From contig NZ_WVEM01000021.1 in assembly GCF_009847015.1 (NCBI RefSeq), positions 1-51,999 on the forward strand: a stretch of 51,999 bases of DNA, in the 5' to 3' direction. The notes under the pieces were generated by a model. It was not told the origin of the DNA. It saw only the letters and a program-made list of their open reading frames with translations, and searched no databases. A program made the position numbers and the translations under genes. Below, piece by piece: positions 35,893 through 45,787 of the stretch. How positions within the stretch are numbered: the stretch's first letter is position 1; every line of letters starts with the position of its first letter. The stretch is from Sunxiuqinia indica. GTDB lineage: Bacteria > Bacteroidota > Bacteroidia > Bacteroidales > Prolixibacteraceae.

Positions 35893-38307
35893 ATGACTAA
35901 AAATCTAACCCTTTTGCTGAGCTTGTTTTTGTGTTTAACTGGCCTCAATTCAAAAGCACAGGATTTTCAAAAAACACCTCAAGGAATAAAAGCCAATGTT
36001 GGTTCTGTAAATGTTGAAATCCAGTTTTACAATCCTCAAACTATTCGGATAATCAAAACACCAACTGGCGTCTCTTTAAAAAAAGAAAGCCTTTCGGTTA
36101 TTGCCAAACCCGAAAATACAGAACTCGACGTCACGTCCTCAGGTCATTTAATCTCAATCACTTCCAGCAAAATAAAAGTAAGTTTGAACGATGAAACCGG
36201 GAAAGTCGCGTTTTATACGCTGGATAACAAACCATTGCTGAACGAAAAAGATTACGGTGTTCAATTTACACCTACAGACGACGCGGGCGAACAAACCTAC
36301 ATTGTTCGCCAGGCTTTTCGGCTTGGTGAAAATGAACCCATTTTTGGTATGGGACAGTTCCAGAAAGGAAAAATGGAGCAGAACAACCAAAAATTATTTT
36401 TGCGGCAAGCTAATTTGGAAACAGTCATTCCATTCTTTCAATCGATAAAAGGATACGGTGTTTTTTGGGACAACTATTCCCCTTCCTACTTTACCAATAA
36501 TCCGCAGGAAACTTCATTTGAATCGGAAGTGGGCAACTGTGCCGATTACTATTTTATGTACGGGGGAAATGCGGATGGCGTTATTGCCCAAATGCGCCAT
36601 TTGACCGGACAGGCTCCCATGTTCCCTTACTGGACGTATGGCTACTGGCAAAGCAAGGAACGCTATAAAAGCCAGAACGAACTGGTTGGCGTAGTCAAAA
36701 AATACAGGGAAATTGGCGTCCCGCTGGATGGGATTATTCAGGATTGGCAGTATTGGGGCGACAACGCCCATTGGAACGCCATGGAGTTTTTAAATCCTGA
36801 ATTTCCTGATCCAAAGAAGATGATCGATGACATTCACAATTTAAATGCACACGTCATTATCTCATGCTGGGCATCGTTCGGACCCAAAACAAAACAATAC
36901 GAAATACTGAACCAGAAAGGCATGTTGATGGATTTCAAAACATGGCCTCCATTTGCTGAAAATACCTGGCCTCCAAAACCAGATGCCAAACCCTCTGGCG
37001 TAAAGGTATATGATCCCTACAATCCTGAAGCCCGCGATATATATTGGAAATACATGAACCAGGGCATTTTCTCATTGGGAATGGACGGTTGGTGGCTGGA
37101 TTCATCCGAACCTGACCATTTGGATATTCAAGACAAAGATTTTGACAACATAACTTATTTGGGGCCATTCAGAAAAGTTCGGAATGCATTCCCGCTGGAA
37201 CATGTTGGTGGCGTGTACACACATCAACGGGAAAGCGATTCATCAAAACGGGTTTTCATTTTAACCCGCTCCGCTTTTGCTGGTCAACAACGCTATGGAG
37301 CCAATTCGTGGTCGGGCGATGTGGTGGCTTCCTGGGAGCACTTGAAAGACCAGATTCCTGCTGGATTGAACTTCTCACTGAGCGGCATTCCTTACTGGAA
37401 CTGTGACCTTGGCGGTTTCTTCTTATGGAATTTTCATGGTGGTATCGAAAATAAAGCCTATCGCGAATTGTACGTGCGTTGGCTAGAGTTTGGAACCTTT
37501 ATTCCAATGATGCGTTCGCACGGGACAGATTCGCCTCGTGAAATATATCAGTTCGGGCAAAAAGGCGATTGGGCCTATGATGCGATTGACAAATTCATCA
37601 ATCTTCGCTACCGGCTTTTGCCCTACACGTATTCAACCTCGTGGGATGTTACAGCCAACAGCGGTAGCATGATGCGCGCCTTGATGATGGATTTTCCAAA
37701 TGATAAAAAAGCCATCAACCTCAACAATGAATACCTGTTTGGCAAATCAATTTTGGTTTGCCCGGTCACTGATCCATTGTATGTTCAAAAGAAAGACAGT
37801 TCGATGGTTGAAGATTTCAGCACGGTAAAAACGCAAAAAGTGTATCTCCCTGAAGGAACCAACTGGACTGATTTCTGGACTGGTCAGCAAATTCAAGGAG
37901 GTCAAACAGTTGAAAAAGAAGTGCCAATTGATATCATCCCGCTATACGTAAAAGCTGGCTCAATTTTACCGATGGGGCCGTTGGTACAATTTGCGGATGA
38001 AAAAATCGATCCAATCGAGATTCGTATTTATCCTGGGAATGATGGTGATTTCACTTTGTACAATGACGAACACGACAACTATGATTATGAAAAAGGAGCC
38101 TATGCTACGATCCATTTTCATTGGGATGATGCCGCCAAAAAGTTGACCATTGATGACCGGAAAGGAGAATTCCCAGGAATGCTAAAAAAACAAAAGTTCC
38201 AAATTGTATTGGTTAGCGAAAAACAAGGAACCGGGCTCGGTGTCACAGCAAAACCATCGAAAACAATCAACTATTCAGCAAAGAAAATATCCCTAAAACT
38301 GAAATAA
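35893..38307 (+). CDS. GH31 alpha-glycosidase, exported
   Basis: The 804-residue exported enzyme (signal peptide to about NSKAQ) has an N-terminal beta domain (about 25-220), a GH31 barrel and C-terminal beta domains. The nucleophile D403 is in GWWLDSSEPD and the acid/base D476 in WSGDVVASW; IPYWNCDLGGF is also typical. GH31 includes alpha-glucosidases, alpha-xylosidases and alpha-galactosidases. The DSSEPD nucleophile segment does not settle the specificity; by context a terminal alpha-linked sugar on arabinogalactan or xyloglucan-like side chains is likely. GH127 follows 56 bases downstream. Confidence 0.92.
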   Translation: MTKNLTLLLSLFLCLTGLNSKAQDFQKTPQGIKANVGSVNVEIQFYNPQTIRIIKTPTGVSLKKESLSVIAKPENTELDVTSSGHLISITSSKIKVSLNDETGKVAFYTLDNKPLLNEKDYGVQFTPTDDAGEQTYIVRQAFRLGENEPIFGMGQFQKGKMEQNNQKLFLRQANLETVIPFFQSIKGYGVFWDNYSPSYFTNNPQETSFESEVGNCADYYFMYGGNADGVIAQMRHLTGQAPMFPYWTYGYWQSKERYKSQNELVGVVKKYREIGVPLDGIIQDWQYWGDNAHWNAMEFLNPEFPDPKKMIDDIHNLNAHVIISCWASFGPKTKQYEILNQKGMLMDFKTWPPFAENTWPPKPDAKPSGVKVYDPYNPEARDIYWKYMNQGIFSLGMDGWWLDSSEPDHLDIQDKDFDNITYLGPFRKVRNAFPLEHVGGVYTHQRESDSSKRVFILTRSAFAGQQRYGANSWSGDVVASWEHLKDQIPAGLNFSLSGIPYWNCDLGGFFLWNFHGGIENKAYRELYVRWLEFGTFIPMMRSHGTDSPREIYQFGQKGDWAYDAIDKFINLRYRLLPYTYSTSWDVTANSGSMMRALMMDFPNDKKAINLNNEYLFGKSILVCPVTDPLYVQKKDSSMVEDFSTVKTQKVYLPEGTNWTDFWTGQQIQGGQTVEKEVPIDIIPLYVKAGSILPMGPLVQFADEKIDPIEIRIYPGNDGDFTLYNDEHDNYDYEKGAYATIHFHWDDAAKKLTIDDRKGEFPGMLKKQKFQIVLVSEKQGTGLGVTAKPSKTINYSAKKISLKLK

Positions 38308-38363
38308 TCATTTTTTCAGTCAGAAAAAAAGGAATTAAAAAGACACATTAAAACAATAACCCA

Positions 38364-40754
38364 ATGAAAACCGCATTTATATTGCTACTTATTCTCGGAT
38401 TGCTATCGGTGAAAAGTGTCCAATCTCAGGAGAAACTGTACCCAAACGAGTTTCCACTTGGCGATGTAACTTTACTTCCCAGTCAATTTAAAAATGCGGA
38501 GGAACTCAACATCAAAACCCTGTTGGAATATGATACCGACCGATTGCTTGAACCTTTTCTGACAGAAGCCGGACTTCCGGTAAAAGGCGCCCGATTCAAA
38601 AACTGGAGTGGGCTGGCGGGGCATGTTGGAGGCCATTACCTCAGCGCACTGGCCATGAACTATGCCGCCACAGGGAATACCGATTGCAAGGAGCGAATGG
38701 ATTATATGCTCAGCGAACTCAAAAAATGTCAGGATGCCAACGGCAACGGCTATTTGGGAGGAGTCCCGGACAGCAAGGCAATATGGGCGCAGGTCAAGAC
38801 AGGCGATTTTACCTTGTTCCATAAGGCTTGGGTTCCTTGGTACAACCTGCATAAAACGTATGCCGGATTGCGCGATGCCTGGCTTTATGGGAAAAGCGAG
38901 CTGGCCAAAACCATGTTTCTAAAACTCTGTGATTGGGGGATTGACGAAATCTCAGGTTTGTCCACCACCCAAATGCAAGATATGCTCAATACGGAATTTG
39001 GAGGGATGAATGAAGTTTATGCCGATGCCTATGAAATGACCGGTGATAAAAAGTACTTGGAAACTGCTAAAAAATTTACCCATCATGTACTTTTTGATTC
39101 CATGGCCAAAAAGGTTGACAATCTGGATAACTTGCATGCCAACACGCAAATACCGAAAGTAATCGGTTTTGCCCGGGTGGCCCAGTTCAGTCCTTCCGAT
39201 AGTGATTATTTTACAGCTTCAAATTTCTTTTGGGAAACTGTTGTACACAACCGCTCGCTGGCTTTGGGAGGCAACAGTCGCCGTGAGCATTTCCCATCGG
39301 CCGAGGCTTGTGAAGATTACGTGACCTCCCGCGAAGGGCCGGAATCGTGCAACACATACAACATGCTGAAATTGACAGAAGATCTTTTCCGAATACAACC
39401 CAAAGCTGAATACATTGATTTTTATGAGCGTGCGCTGTACAACCATATCCTTTCAACCCAAAATCCGGAAACCGGTGGCTATGTTTATTTTACCCCGGCA
39501 CGTCCACGTCATTACCGTGTTTACTCTGCCCCCAACCAAGCAATGTGGTGCTGTGTGGGCACAGGAATGGAAAACCACGGCAAGTATGGGCAAATGATTT
39601 ACACCCATAATGGCAGCGATTCGCTTTTTGTGAATCTGTTCATTCCTTCTGTTTTGAATTGGAAAGCCAATGGAATTGAACTGAACCAGGAAACAAATTT
39701 CCCGGATGATCAATCAACCAAGTTGATGATTGCAAAAGGAGATGGCGACTTCACGATGTTCATCCGTCACCCGAAATGGGTAAAAGCTGATGAATTCACA
39801 GTGAAGATTAATGGAGAACTGTACAAACAAGCCTCTCAACCTGAAAGCTTCCTGGCCATCAACCGGACATGGAAGGCCGGTGACCAAATCGAAATCACCT
39901 TACCCATGCATGCACATTTTGAGCAGTTGCCCAACGTGGAGAAATACATCGCATTAATGTATGGCCCCATGCTATTGGGGGCAAAAACCAGCACCCAGGA
40001 TCTCGATGGGTTGATCGCAGATGATGGTCGCTGGAGCCATATCGCGCGTGGTCCTCTAGAGGAATTGGATAAAGCGCCGATCATTGAAGGCAGCCGGGAT
40101 TCCATTTTGCAAGATCTGGAGCCTATCAAAGGTAAACCGCTTATGTTCCAAGCTCCCGGAATGTTTCCCGATGAACCCCAATACCAATCGTTGGTTTTGG
40201 AGCCGTTTGAAAGAATACATGATGCTCGTTACATGATGTACTGGATGTCAATTTCCAGACCTGAATACGCATCGGTGGTCAAAGCGTTAAAAGCCAAGGA
40301 GCAGGAAGCCCTTGAACTTGACGAGCGCACAATCGACAACGTTGGTACAGGCGAACAACAGCCAGAGGCAGACCATTCCATGAAAGAATCAAATACATCG
40401 GCCAATGTATTTAAAGACGAATATTACCGTGAAGCCAGTAATGGCGGTTATTTCAGTTACCAGCTAGCTACAAAAGGACAGGACAAGCTTTCGTTGATGG
40501 TTCGTTACAGGGGAAATGAAAATAAAAACGACAAACGCTCCTTTGATATTTTGGTTGATGGCCAGGTAATTTCAACCGAGAATGTTTCCAACAAACGGAA
40601 CAAGGACGATTTTGTGAATGTTGAATATCCAATTCCACGTTCATTACTGAAAAACAAATCGGTTATCACGGTTACCTTTAAAGGCAAAGAAGACAACAAG
40701 GCAGGGCGCATTTTCTATTTAAGACTGTTGAAACCAGACGGTGAAAAACCGTAA
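38364..40754 (+). CDS. GH127 beta-L-arabinofuranosidase, exported
   Basis: The 796-residue enzyme has a signal peptide (to about VQSQ), an (alpha/alpha)6 barrel (about 30-440) and C-terminal beta-sandwich domains (DUF4986-like from about 520). The zinc-thiolate active-site set known from the HypBA1 family is present: E327 and C329 in GPESCNTYNML, and C396-C397 in MWCCVGTGMENH. GH127 members cleave beta-L-arabinofuranose, as found in hydroxyproline-linked arabino-oligosaccharides of extensins, and some act on related plant glycans. It is co-directional with GH31. Confidence 0.93.
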   Translation: MKTAFILLLILGLLSVKSVQSQEKLYPNEFPLGDVTLLPSQFKNAEELNIKTLLEYDTDRLLEPFLTEAGLPVKGARFKNWSGLAGHVGGHYLSALAMNYAATGNTDCKERMDYMLSELKKCQDANGNGYLGGVPDSKAIWAQVKTGDFTLFHKAWVPWYNLHKTYAGLRDAWLYGKSELAKTMFLKLCDWGIDEISGLSTTQMQDMLNTEFGGMNEVYADAYEMTGDKKYLETAKKFTHHVLFDSMAKKVDNLDNLHANTQIPKVIGFARVAQFSPSDSDYFTASNFFWETVVHNRSLALGGNSRREHFPSAEACEDYVTSREGPESCNTYNMLKLTEDLFRIQPKAEYIDFYERALYNHILSTQNPETGGYVYFTPARPRHYRVYSAPNQAMWCCVGTGMENHGKYGQMIYTHNGSDSLFVNLFIPSVLNWKANGIELNQETNFPDDQSTKLMIAKGDGDFTMFIRHPKWVKADEFTVKINGELYKQASQPESFLAINRTWKAGDQIEITLPMHAHFEQLPNVEKYIALMYGPMLLGAKTSTQDLDGLIADDGRWSHIARGPLEELDKAPIIEGSRDSILQDLEPIKGKPLMFQAPGMFPDEPQYQSLVLEPFERIHDARYMMYWMSISRPEYASVVKALKAKEQEALELDERTIDNVGTGEQQPEADHSMKESNTSANVFKDEYYREASNGGYFSYQLATKGQDKLSLMVRYRGNENKNDKRSFDILVDGQVISTENVSNKRNKDDFVNVEYPIPRSLLKNKSVITVTFKGKEDNKAGRIFYLRLLKPDGEKP

Positions 40755-40832
40755 ATGATTAGACTTTTTTAAGGGAATCAATTAGTTTAATGTGAAATTA
40801 ATTTTTTTTACTAAACTTTTAGAACCACGAAC

Positions 40833-40994
40833 ATGAACCTGACACGAAAAGACTTTGTCAAAAAAGCATGTCTATCAGGAGCTTGCCTTTGTGGTTTTAC
40901 GACCATATTGCAGGCTCAAACGTCAAACGAAACGAAAACCCGAAATAGAAAGACCGGGCATCGGCTTGTTCCATATTACTTACAATATGCCTGA
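40833..40994 (+). pseudogene. Truncated exported protein (Tat-like signal peptide stump)
   Basis: A 53-codon frame reads MNLTRKDFVKKACLSGACLC, then a hydrophobic core ending LQAQ and a short polar tail. The N-terminus has the form of a twin-arginine-type signal (TRKDF plus KKA), as on many periplasmic sugar-processing proteins of Bacteroidota. The mature domain is missing and a transposon relic starts about 110 bases downstream, so I read this as the stump of a larger gene. A very short functional peptide cannot be excluded. Confidence 0.5.
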
Positions 40995-41107
40995 TGTTTA
41001 ATCCCTTGCCAGTGTTTTATATTTGTGAATAACATTGTTGTGTTTTATGCCAGCTCCCCGCCTGATAGGTAAAGCTTATAAAATGTTGGTGCTTGATATT
41101 ATTGGAA

Positions 41108-41237
41108 ACAAATATGAAAATTCGCTATTCTCCGAAATGGAGGGGGCTTACTTTTGAAAATGAAAAAAGCTGGCATTGATTGTCACTGAATTAAAAACGA
41201 AATATTAGAAATATTCCGGTTTACCGGACAACAATGA
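41108..41237 (+). mobile_element. Relic of the IS4-family element, right end only
   Basis: The sequence from ACAAATAT through AATTCGCTATTC and GGGGGCTTACTTTTGAAAAT to CCGGTTTACCGGACAACAATGA closely follows the last 130 or so bases of the IS at 27680-27817. It includes the whole right inverted repeat, in the same orientation. Bases in between have diverged (about 41165-41205) and no transposase frame survives. It lies between the Tat-like stump and the binding-protein gene. Confidence 0.75.
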
Positions 41238-41649
41238 TAATAGACCACGTTAATCCGATACTTTTGGGCAACAGCTACTCTTATCAATTTTGTTATGAAA
41301 CCGCATACTAAAACTTCGGACAAGCTCTTAAAATATAACTTTACGAATTTACTCCCTGTTTTTTACGGTTTTCTCCCCTGTTAAGCTCTGCCTTCTGCCA
41401 TATTTTTAGCTCTTCATAAGATTAAGAAGCTAAACTCATCTTAGTAATGGAGACTCATGGCAGAAGAAGAATAGACAGACTATACACTAAGATGTAATGT
41501 AATCTACTGTCGAAACCGAAAGGAGGTATGGGAATCAAGCATTTGATATTTTCTCAGCTGGATTACCAGTAAAGAAAGTGGAAGCATTCAAAGAGGAAAC
41601 AGACAACCTCAGTATTGCAAAACAAAATAAGACTAATTTAATAAATACA
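41238..41649. other. Intergenic stretch after the IS relic
   Basis: No gene is convincing here. Several short frames open and close, and AGGAGG at 41521-41526 precedes ATG at 41528, but that frame closes quickly. The stretch may contain decayed mobile DNA and the promoter of the following gene. Confidence 0.3.
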
Positions 41650-43149
41650 ATGAACCTAAACTATTCAAAGATCGCGCTTCTAATTTTATTCGGATGTACG
41701 ATTCAATTGGTTAGCCCCGCCAATAGCAGTCGATTAAAAGCAAAAAAAGAAGAATCAAAGAATGATAGTCATCAAAAAGTAAAAAAATACCAACCGAATA
41801 GTAAAGAAAATCCATTGGTTGTTGAGGGCACAAACAATACTTCTACGTTGATTATAAACTCGGAAAATATTCAGGAGGATCACCCCGTTTTGGTTACCGC
41901 TTCCCCTGGATTTAGCGTCAGTCAAACATCATTCCCTGCCAATTCTAAGAACAACTCTATAGAAATTTCTTATGATCAGACTTTAAGTAAAAAGTCTGGA
42001 GTTATTATTTTTAGAAGTGGATCAATTCGATCGTATGTTCATGTTAAAGGACTGGGGACTCCACTTCCTAAAAAAGATATTTCAGCATTTCCTGTTTATG
42101 TCGGTGGCGATTTAAAGGAATTGTTTCACATCGGCAAGAATGGTTTTGTTCCCCTCGAAAATGGGTTTACTATTGAAATGAAAGTAAAAACAGATAGACC
42201 AAATCAGGAATTTCGTCCATATGTAGTGACAGAAGGTGGCATTGGGTTTAAAGCTTACATTAATAATTCTGGCATGGGATTATACAACTCAGATTTTAAA
42301 AAAGGAATCAAAAACCCTATTACTTCGGTCGAAGGTGGCTTAGGCAGATTTTACAACGATGATCACCGTTTTCATATTTATCGATTCTCTGTAGCTTCGG
42401 ATAATCGCATTTTCCTTTATCGTGATGGTCTTCCAATTGACACGCTCTCAGCAGTTGATTATGGGCTGCAGCCAGATTTTGCAGTGCGAACAGGGACTCT
42501 CAAACAGAATCTGCTTAAAAACCCCGATTTTGAAGGAGAATTTGCAACGCACAACAACGTACCAATAGCAAAATCAATCGAAGGATGGGATATTTTAATT
42601 GGGGATGTGTATAATTCAGAGCAATATATTATCAAACAAGAGATTGACAACGAACAGGATTTTAACAACCACATCTTGCGTATGAATCGCTACGAATGGA
42701 GTGATGGCTGGAGTGCTGCCGAAATTGGACAAATAGTGGATGTTGCACCAAACGAGACATATACGCTATCAGCTTTGATTAGGGGAGGGTACAAAAAAGA
42801 AAGTGGAAAATACCTCGGAAAAATCAAAATCCAGGAAGTGCAGGATAGGTCGTTAGGAATTACCGTAGATGTTGCAAGTAACAACTGGGAAACTTATTCA
42901 ATGGATTACACGACATCCCCAAGTTGTAAACAAATAAGGATATTCTTTTTTTTGGAACGAAATAAAGGGGGGGGTAATATAAGCCCACTTGAAGTTGACA
43001 ATGTAAAGCTTACAGGGATGCAAAGGTTGTATGATGCAAAAATAGGCTTCGAAAACAAGCAAGCTGTAATTGAATATTTTACATATGATACAACGGGAGT
43101 ATATGCTCCATTAACTCCTAAAATAACAATTGATTCAGATAATTATTAA
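41650..43149 (+). CDS. Exported non-catalytic glycan-binding protein (LamG-like + CBM4_9-like)
   Basis: The 499-residue protein starts with a signal sequence (cleavage near PANS). A small beta domain (about 55-140) looks like a BACON or Ig-type fold. Next comes a LamG/concanavalin-like domain (about 150-290, NGFTIEMKVKTDRPNQEF, FHIYRFSV, IFLYRDGLPID). A CBM4_9-like domain (about 295-470) opens with LLKNPDFEGEF and closes with LEVDNVKLTG. No catalytic motif is visible. I chose the ATG at 41650, since the in-frame GTG at 41578 lacks a signal sequence context. It may capture glycans at the surface for the GH43-GH16 enzymes that follow. Function is inferred. Confidence 0.65.
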   Translation: MNLNYSKIALLILFGCTIQLVSPANSSRLKAKKEESKNDSHQKVKKYQPNSKENPLVVEGTNNTSTLIINSENIQEDHPVLVTASPGFSVSQTSFPANSKNNSIEISYDQTLSKKSGVIIFRSGSIRSYVHVKGLGTPLPKKDISAFPVYVGGDLKELFHIGKNGFVPLENGFTIEMKVKTDRPNQEFRPYVVTEGGIGFKAYINNSGMGLYNSDFKKGIKNPITSVEGGLGRFYNDDHRFHIYRFSVASDNRIFLYRDGLPIDTLSAVDYGLQPDFAVRTGTLKQNLLKNPDFEGEFATHNNVPIAKSIEGWDILIGDVYNSEQYIIKQEIDNEQDFNNHILRMNRYEWSDGWSAAEIGQIVDVAPNETYTLSALIRGGYKKESGKYLGKIKIQEVQDRSLGITVDVASNNWETYSMDYTTSPSCKQIRIFFFLERNKGGGNISPLEVDNVKLTGMQRLYDAKIGFENKQAVIEYFTYDTTGVYAPLTPKITIDSDNY

Positions 43150-43207
43150 TTTAAAAGCATGGGGTATTCCTTCGGGAGAATCCGGGTTTTATTAGTCATT
43201 ATACAAT

Positions 43208-44689
43208 ATGAAAGGAATTACTTTGTTCGTAATCATTTTTCTCTCATTGATTTCTTCAGCACAAACCAAGATTTTTCCAGGATTAATTTGGCTTGATAGA
43301 GATAGTGTACAGATCAATGCGCATGGAGGGTGTGTCGTCTTCCATAACGGATATTATTACTTGTTCGGAGAAGATCGCACTGGTATGGTTTCTAATGGAG
43401 TTAGTTGCTACAAATCTAAAGACTTCTATCGTTGGGAGAGGGTTGGATTGGCTCTCACGCTTGCAGGAAAGCCTACTAAGGAAGAAAATGACATTGCAGT
43501 CGGTCGTACGCTTGAACGTCCCAAAGTCATCTTTAATGAGAAAAATAATAAGTGGGTCATGTGGTCACATTGGGAAAACGGGAACGGATATGATGCTGCA
43601 AAAGTATGTGTTGCTATCTCGGACAATATTGAAGGGCCATATAATTTTCATAAAGCTTATCGTCCAAACAATCACGATTCAAGGGATCAAACATTGTTTG
43701 TAGATGACGACGGAAAAGCTTACTATTTTGGCTCAACCGAAATGAACACCAATACTACCATGGCATTGCTTCGTGATGATTTTCTTGAACCAAGTGCAAT
43801 TGAAGCAAAAATTCTCATTGGCGGACGTTTTGAAGCTGCTTCAATATTTAAAGTGGGTGACATTTATTACGGTCTGTTTTCCGGGTGTACAGGTTGGGCT
43901 CCGAATCCTGGACGCAGTGCTTTCACTACCAATATTTTCGGAAACTGGATCGAAGGCTCAAACTTCGCTGTTGATCCCTTGAAAGAAATTACCTATCGCT
44001 CTCAAAGCAATTTTGTATTTAAATTTTCTGATAAAGAAAAAGCATATATCTACATGGGCGACCGTTGGGATCCAAATGACGTAGGCAAATCTCACTTGGT
44101 TTGGTTACCAATTAGCATGCGATCTGGATATCCGGTTGTGAAATGGTATGATAAATGGGATCTAAGCGTTTTTGATACGATATACCGGTATAAACGAGCA
44201 CTCAAGGTCCGAGTCGGTCACGTGTATAGCTTGCTTGAGAAAACGTCTGACCGATTAGTTTCTAAGCCTGCCAATGGTTTTCAGATTACCGAAGATGACG
44301 ATGATATAAACCTAAGTCTGGAATTTATCGCCACGAAAGATTCAACAGTTTATAAATTGAAGGACAAAAAATCAGGGAATTTCATCGGCTCTTTGTTCGG
44401 AACACTGAGACTTATTCCTGGTAATAATGATTCATCACAGAATTGGAGATTTCATTTACAGGACGATGGCTATTATAAAATAGAGAACGTAAAAGAATGT
44501 AAATTCCTTTCATTGTCAGGTTCATCGACATTTAGCGGAACTTTCGTCTACTTGAATGCCTATTCAGAAAAAATACCACAGGAATTTGGGGTCTACTTTG
44601 ATTCAAAAAAGTACGATTATGAAGAAGCTGATATTTTTTCTGCTAGTTGTATTGAAGGCAATGTTATGGTAATCAATGACTTAGAATAA
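43208..44689 (+). CDS. GH43 exo-beta-1,3-galactanase-like enzyme with ricin-type domain
   Basis: The 493-residue exported protein has a GH43 module (about 20-330). Its landmarks are INAHGGCVVFHNGYYYLFGED, LERPKVIFNEKNNKWVMW, DSRDQTLFVDDDGKAYYF, FEAASIFKVGDIYYGLFSGCTGW and AYIYMGDRWDPN. This set is that of the subfamilies around GH43_24/34, which include exo-beta-1,3-galactanases that bypass 1,6-branches. A beta-trefoil, ricin-B-like module follows (about 355-480, with NWRFHLQDDGYYKIEN). The first gene of the galactan part of PUL 2 with a clear catalytic domain, it supports type II arabinogalactan as substrate. Confidence 0.88.
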   Translation: MKGITLFVIIFLSLISSAQTKIFPGLIWLDRDSVQINAHGGCVVFHNGYYYLFGEDRTGMVSNGVSCYKSKDFYRWERVGLALTLAGKPTKEENDIAVGRTLERPKVIFNEKNNKWVMWSHWENGNGYDAAKVCVAISDNIEGPYNFHKAYRPNNHDSRDQTLFVDDDGKAYYFGSTEMNTNTTMALLRDDFLEPSAIEAKILIGGRFEAASIFKVGDIYYGLFSGCTGWAPNPGRSAFTTNIFGNWIEGSNFAVDPLKEITYRSQSNFVFKFSDKEKAYIYMGDRWDPNDVGKSHLVWLPISMRSGYPVVKWYDKWDLSVFDTIYRYKRALKVRVGHVYSLLEKTSDRLVSKPANGFQITEDDDDINLSLEFIATKDSTVYKLKDKKSGNFIGSLFGTLRLIPGNNDSSQNWRFHLQDDGYYKIENVKECKFLSLSGSSTFSGTFVYLNAYSEKIPQEFGVYFDSKKYDYEEADIFSASCIEGNVMVINDLE

Positions 44690-44857
44690 ATGCAATAATG
44701 GACAGCAGTAATTTTTTTATATTCATTCAGAGGCGTACAGTTAAGGTGGTTCGTCTTTTATTACATTAATTCATGTCGTAAAAACATAAAGATTGCGAAT
44801 AGAAACAGGGGGTTTTGATACGAAAATCACAAATCAAAATAAATTAGTAAAAACAAC

Positions 44858-45754
44858 ATGATCACACACTTAGTAGCTATTTTTATATGCATATTATTTG
44901 TATTTAACCATTCCCACCCACAGGTCAATCTGCAATTATCTGACCTTGGAGATCATGACAATGTTGCTGGTTATCAGCTGGTATGGTATAAGGAATTCAA
45001 TTTCTTAGGCAACCCAAATCCGGACAATTGGTCATATGAACTTGGCTTTGTCCGAAATAAGGAACTTCAATGGTCTCGAAGTGATAATACCAGTTGTGAT
45101 GGGCAAGTATTAAGAATTGAAGCACGTCGAGAAAAGGTGAAAAACCCAAATTATGAAGCTGGAACTAATAACAGGACAACATCAAAAGGGTTTTCTGGAT
45201 ATACCTTGGCAAGTATCATTACAAAACGTAAACAATCGTGGAAATATGGGCGATTTGAAATCAGAGCACGCTTACCTATCAAAAAAGGTTCCTGGCCGGC
45301 AATCTTGACTCTGGGCGTTAATAATGAATGGGCATCGAACGGAGAAATTGACTTAATGGAATTTTGCATAAAAAACGGTATGCCAGGGATTCTTGCAAAT
45401 GCAGCCTGGGGTACGCAAGACCGTTGGGAAGCTCAATGGGACTCAAGCTTTAAACCGTTAAAACAATTTATCGAGGAAAAAAATGACTCGAAATGGGCTG
45501 AAAAGTTTCACATTTGGAGAATGGACTGGGATGAAAACAACATTAAGTTATACCTAGATGACCAATTATTAAACGACATTGAATTGTCGAAAACAAATAA
45601 TCCAGATGGACTTAATCCTTTCAAGCAAGGACATTATTTACTTCTTAATATCGCAATTGGGGAAAACGGAGGAGATCGTTCAGGCACACAGTTTCCGCTA
45701 ACGTACGAAGTGGATTATTTCAGGGGCTACCAAAAGCTTTCGCCCCAAGAATAA
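44858..45754 (+). CDS. GH16 endo-beta-glycanase, exported
   Basis: The 298-residue enzyme has a short signal sequence and one GH16 domain. The catalytic ExDxxE is clear: E163, D165 and E168 in GEIDLMEF. Other landmarks are KYGRFEIRARLP before and FHIWRMDWDENNIKLYLDD after it. This layout fits the GH16_3 group, which holds laminarinases and the endo-beta-1,3- and endo-beta-1,6-galactanases of arabinogalactan PULs. The galactanase reading is favoured by the GH43 and GH2 neighbours, but a laminarinase cannot be ruled out. Confidence 0.92.
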   Translation: MITHLVAIFICILFVFNHSHPQVNLQLSDLGDHDNVAGYQLVWYKEFNFLGNPNPDNWSYELGFVRNKELQWSRSDNTSCDGQVLRIEARREKVKNPNYEAGTNNRTTSKGFSGYTLASIITKRKQSWKYGRFEIRARLPIKKGSWPAILTLGVNNEWASNGEIDLMEFCIKNGMPGILANAAWGTQDRWEAQWDSSFKPLKQFIEEKNDSKWAEKFHIWRMDWDENNIKLYLDDQLLNDIELSKTNNPDGLNPFKQGHYLLLNIAIGENGGDRSGTQFPLTYEVDYFRGYQKLSPQE

Positions 45755-45787
45755 GTTTTAATTCCAACTTGGACAAAATTAATAAAT

